Origin: an uncultured Methylococcaceae bacterium
GTDB lineage: Bacteria > Pseudomonadota > Gammaproteobacteria > Methylococcales > Methylomonadaceae
Reading direction: 5' to 3'
Length of the DNA: 16,903 nt
NCBI GenBank assembly: GCA_903939355.1
Contig: CAJAHC010000504.1
Location: 1-16,903 of the forward strand
Part shown: one piece after another, positions 14,673 through 16,903 of the stretch
Numbering within the stretch: position 1 is the first letter of the stretch
How the letters are laid out: every line of letters begins with the position of its first letter
The notes under the pieces: model-generated
Databases searched by the model: none
The model's input: only the letters and a program-made list of their open reading frames with translations
Told to the model about the DNA's origin: nothing
Translations under genes and position numbers: made by a program

Positions 14673-15353
14673 TTAACTGACAATTAAGCCATCTTCCATG
14701 TGCAAAACTTTGCCCATACGTGCAGCTAGATCATGATCATGCGTTACCACTAAAAAGCTGACATTCAACTCTTGATTCAACTCCAACATTAATTGGTAAA
14801 CTTGATCGGCCGTTTTACTGTCGAGATTTCCGGTAGGTTCATCCGCCAGTATCAAACTTGGCTTGTTGATTAAAGCGCGAGCCACTGCTGCACGCTGTCT
14901 TTCGCCGCCCGATAATTCACCCGGCTTATGCTCAACACGATGCCCTAAACCAACTCTTTGCAATAGCTCAATAGCGCGGATTCGTGCTTGTTTTACAGAA
15001 ACACCACCAATCAACAAAGGCATCGCTACATTTTCAAGTACAGTAAATTCACCCAATAAATGATGAGACTGATAAATAAAACCTAAAGATTTATTTCTTA
15101 GTTTTGCCAATTTTGCCGGGCTGACGTGGTTAATATTAACTCCGTCCAAAACGACTTCACCGCCACTGGCTTTTTCCAATCCACCCAAAAGATGTAGCAA
15201 GGTACTTTTGCCTGAACCAGAAGCACCCATAATGGCAACACGCTCACCAATGCCAATCGTTAAATTAACCCCTTTCAATACATCAACATCTAATCCACCC
15301 TGATCATAGCGCTTGGTCAACTGTTGACACTGTAAAATATTCGATTTATTCAT
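14673..15353 (-). CDS. lolD: Lipoprotein-releasing system ATP-binding protein LolD
   Basis: LolD is the ATPase that powers release of outer-membrane lipoproteins from the inner membrane to the periplasmic carrier LolA. The 226-residue protein has every ABC motif: Walker A GASGSGKST (43-51), Q-loop YQSHHLL (94-100), signature LSGGERQ (147-153), Walker B LILADEPTG (167-175) and H-loop H205. The LSGGERQRAAVARAL and YQSHHLL-EFT-LENVAMPLL stretches are typical of LolD and the related MacB/FtsE group. Direct linkage to a LolC/E-type permease decides for LolD. Its ATG overlaps the end of the permease gene by 8 nt, so translation is probably coupled. No second permease gene follows. Confidence 0.94.
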   Translation of the reverse strand: MNKSNILQCQQLTKRYDQGGLDVDVLKGVNLTIGIGERVAIMGASGSGKSTLLHLLGGLEKASGGEVVLDGVNINHVSPAKLAKLRNKSLGFIYQSHHLLGEFTVLENVAMPLLIGGVSVKQARIRAIELLQRVGLGHRVEHKPGELSGGERQRAAVARALINKPSLILADEPTGNLDSKTADQVYQLMLELNQELNVSFLVVTHDHDLAARMGKVLHMEDGLIVS

Positions 15354-16593
15354 ATCTAAGCACTTCCGCCGGATTTATTCTAGATGCCTGCCAGGCAGGA
15401 TAAATCGTTGCCAATAAAGATAGAAAAAAGGCCATGCCAGCTATAGCATATACGTCTGACCAGACTAATTTGGAAGGCAATTCACTAATGTAATAAACAT
15501 CCGCCGCCATAAATTGAACCTGAAAAAGTTTTTCAATGGCCGGGACAATTGTTTCCACATTTAATGCCAGCACTATGCCACCTAATGTTCCAAGTGCTGT
15601 GCCGACTATGCCGATAATGGACCCTAACACCATAAAAATGCCCATTATTGAGCCTGACGTTAATCCTTGCGTTTTAAGTATGGCAATATCTCCACGCTTA
15701 TCAGTGACCACCATCACTAGGGTTGACACTATATTGAAGGCCGCAACCGCTACTATCAACAAAAGAATAATAAACATCACCCGTTTTTCTGTTTGAATGG
15801 CACGAAAGAAATTACTGTGCGCCAACGTCCAATCACTTACTTGATATTCTCCATATAAATCTGCGGCCATTGCGTGAGTAATTTGCGGAGCTTCAAATAA
15901 ATTATCCAACTTGATGCGTAACGCTGATACAGAATTATCCATACGAAATAACTTAGCCGCATCCTCAATGTTAATGAGTGCCATGTTGCGGTCATACTCA
16001 TACATACCCACTTGAAAAACCCCCACTACCGTAAAGCGACGCATTCTTGGGACAATACCTGCGGGAGTCGAATTAATTTGAGGACTAATAACGGTAATTT
16101 TATCCCCAGTCATCACGCCCAAATAATTAGCCAATTCCAAACCCAATACAATACCATACTGACCTGGCACGAGATCTGTCAGCTTACCGGATTTCATTTT
16201 GTCGGCAACTTCTGAAACTTTAGTTTCATAATCCGGCAAGATGCCATTAAGCATAGTCCCGCTGACACGTCGATCAGCATTAATCATAACTTGACCGCTA
16301 ATAAAGGGAGCAGCCCCTTCTACATGCGGATAACCTTTTAATTTCTGATCCAGTTCACGCCAATCATCTAATTGACCAAATTTACCGGTAACAGTGGCAT
16401 GTGAGGTCATGCCAAGAATTCTCTCCCGTAATTCAGCCTCAAAGCCATTCATCACTGAAAGGACAGTTATCAGGGCCGTTACACCCAAAGCGATGCCCAG
16501 TACTGATGTTAAGGTAATAAAAGAAATGAATTGAGTACGACGTTTGGCTCGCGTATACCGCAAGCCGATATAAAAAATAAGAGGCTTAAACAT
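15346..16593 (-). CDS. lolC: Lipoprotein-releasing ABC transporter permease, LolC/LolE family (probable single LolF type)
   Basis: This is the membrane partner of LolD; it extracts lipoproteins and hands them to LolA. The 415 residues show four membrane segments (about 22-48, 271-295, 316-346, 379-402) around a large periplasmic domain. The C-terminus YPAWQASRINPAEVLRYE is a family hallmark. The periplasmic part carries PQINSTPAGIVPRMRR (171-186), which resembles the LolC Hook that recruits LolA, together with the VSALRIKLDNLF segment that looks LolE-like. A hybrid of this sort, with only one permease gene at the locus, points to the homodimeric LolF arrangement. The ATG is 24 nt after the fur stop codon and has no obvious Shine-Dalgarno. 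The lolC symbol is used in the generic sense. Confidence 0.88.
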   Translation of the reverse strand: MFKPLIFYIGLRYTRAKRRTQFISFITLTSVLGIALGVTALITVLSVMNGFEAELRERILGMTSHATVTGKFGQLDDWRELDQKLKGYPHVEGAAPFISGQVMINADRRVSGTMLNGILPDYETKVSEVADKMKSGKLTDLVPGQYGIVLGLELANYLGVMTGDKITVISPQINSTPAGIVPRMRRFTVVGVFQVGMYEYDRNMALINIEDAAKLFRMDNSVSALRIKLDNLFEAPQITHAMAADLYGEYQVSDWTLAHSNFFRAIQTEKRVMFIILLLIVAVAAFNIVSTLVMVVTDKRGDIAILKTQGLTSGSIMGIFMVLGSIIGIVGTALGTLGGIVLALNVETIVPAIEKLFQVQFMAADVYYISELPSKLVWSDVYAIAGMAFFLSLLATIYPAWQASRINPAEVLRYE

Positions 16594-16617
16594 GAAGTCT
16601 ATAAAATAAAGGGGAAA

Positions 16618-16903
16618 TCAAAATTGTTTGCACTTAGGGCAAATTCCGTATAAATAAAGGCCATGATCCGTTAGTTCATAACCCAGTTTCTGAGCAACTT
16701 CTTTTTGCCGTGCTTCGATTATTTCATCTGTAAATTCATCTACTTGGCCACACTTCATACAGAGAATATGATCATGATGGGCACCGGTATCCAATTCAAA
16801 AATTGAATTGCCGCCTTCAAAGTGATGTCTGGTAACCAATCCGGCTGCTTCAAATTGTGTTAACACACGATAAACTGTCGCCAACCCGATATCTTCGTCT
16901 TCA
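16618..16903 (-). CDS. fur: Ferric uptake regulator Fur, C-terminal part (5' truncated by window edge)
   Basis: The frame is open to the right edge, so the N-terminal DNA-binding wing is only partly present. Visible residues begin EDEDIGLATVYRVLTQFEAA, the end of the winged helix, whose LATVYRVL recognition helix is a Fur hallmark. A methionine start at 16884 would actually be a TTG and is not real. The dimerisation and metal domain follows, with HHFEGG, HHDHILCMKCG (first CxxC of the structural zinc site), EIIEARQ, and a C-terminal CPKC, the second CxxC. Fur represses iron-uptake genes when loaded with Fe2+. It is the first of three minus-strand genes (fur, permease, lolD) that are closely packed. 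The family call is secure; Fur rather than Zur or PerR rests on the HHFEGGNSIFEL and EARQ wording. Confidence 0.92.
   Translation of the reverse strand, partial: EDEDIGLATVYRVLTQFEAAGLVTRHHFEGGNSIFELDTGAHHDHILCMKCGQVDEFTDEIIEARQKEVAQKLGYELTDHGLYLYGICPKCKQF

Overview
The window reads as a chromosomal segment of a gammaproteobacterium with fairly low GC. Gene content and protein style (birA-coaX, ppsA, argH, comEC beside a DUF2062 gene, one lolC/E-type permease with lolD, and fur) would fit the methanotroph order Methylococcales. That placement is an inference from memory of protein styles, not a database result. Nearly everything is housekeeping. The exception is an accessory block at about 7.1-11.4 kb.

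Layout. The 3' end of a TrpD2/YbiB-like glycosyltransferase-fold gene enters from the left edge (+). It converges on a minus-strand cluster read from right to left: birA (biotin ligase/repressor), coaX (type III pantothenate kinase, 4-nt ATGA overlap with birA) and a gene with two PilZ-like domains. Divergent from birA lie ppsA (PEP synthase) and then argH (argininosuccinate lyase), both on the plus strand. An accessory block on the same strand follows: a Type IIL/MmeI-like fused endonuclease-methyltransferase gene split by an apparent 1-nt frameshift, a coiled-coil protein carrying a J-domain, and a HIRAN-domain protein. After about 280 nt of non-coding DNA come comEC (-) and, divergent from it, a DUF2062 membrane-protein gene (+). 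DUF2062 converges on lolD, which lies downstream of a single lolC/E-type permease gene and the fur gene. These last three are all on the minus strand, and fur runs off the right edge.

How the genes work together. birA and coaX link the biotin and CoA cofactor pathways. ppsA makes PEP from pyruvate for gluconeogenic flux. LolD and the permease form the inner-membrane machine that releases lipoproteins to LolA; with only one permease gene visible, the LolF2D2 form is likely. ComEC is the DNA-uptake channel.

Points of most interest. (1) The restriction-modification gene carries a perfect 28-bp palindrome (13-bp arms) read in frame as nine residues, a mobile-looking repeat domesticated inside an enzyme. 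(2) The same gene is broken inside its target-recognition region by what looks like loss of one A from a short A-run. Adding one A restores a continuous protein of about 968 residues. (3) A J-domain/HIRAN gene pair sits directly downstream of this gene. I know of no described system with that composition, so it is a candidate DNA-processing or defence-associated module, on context only.
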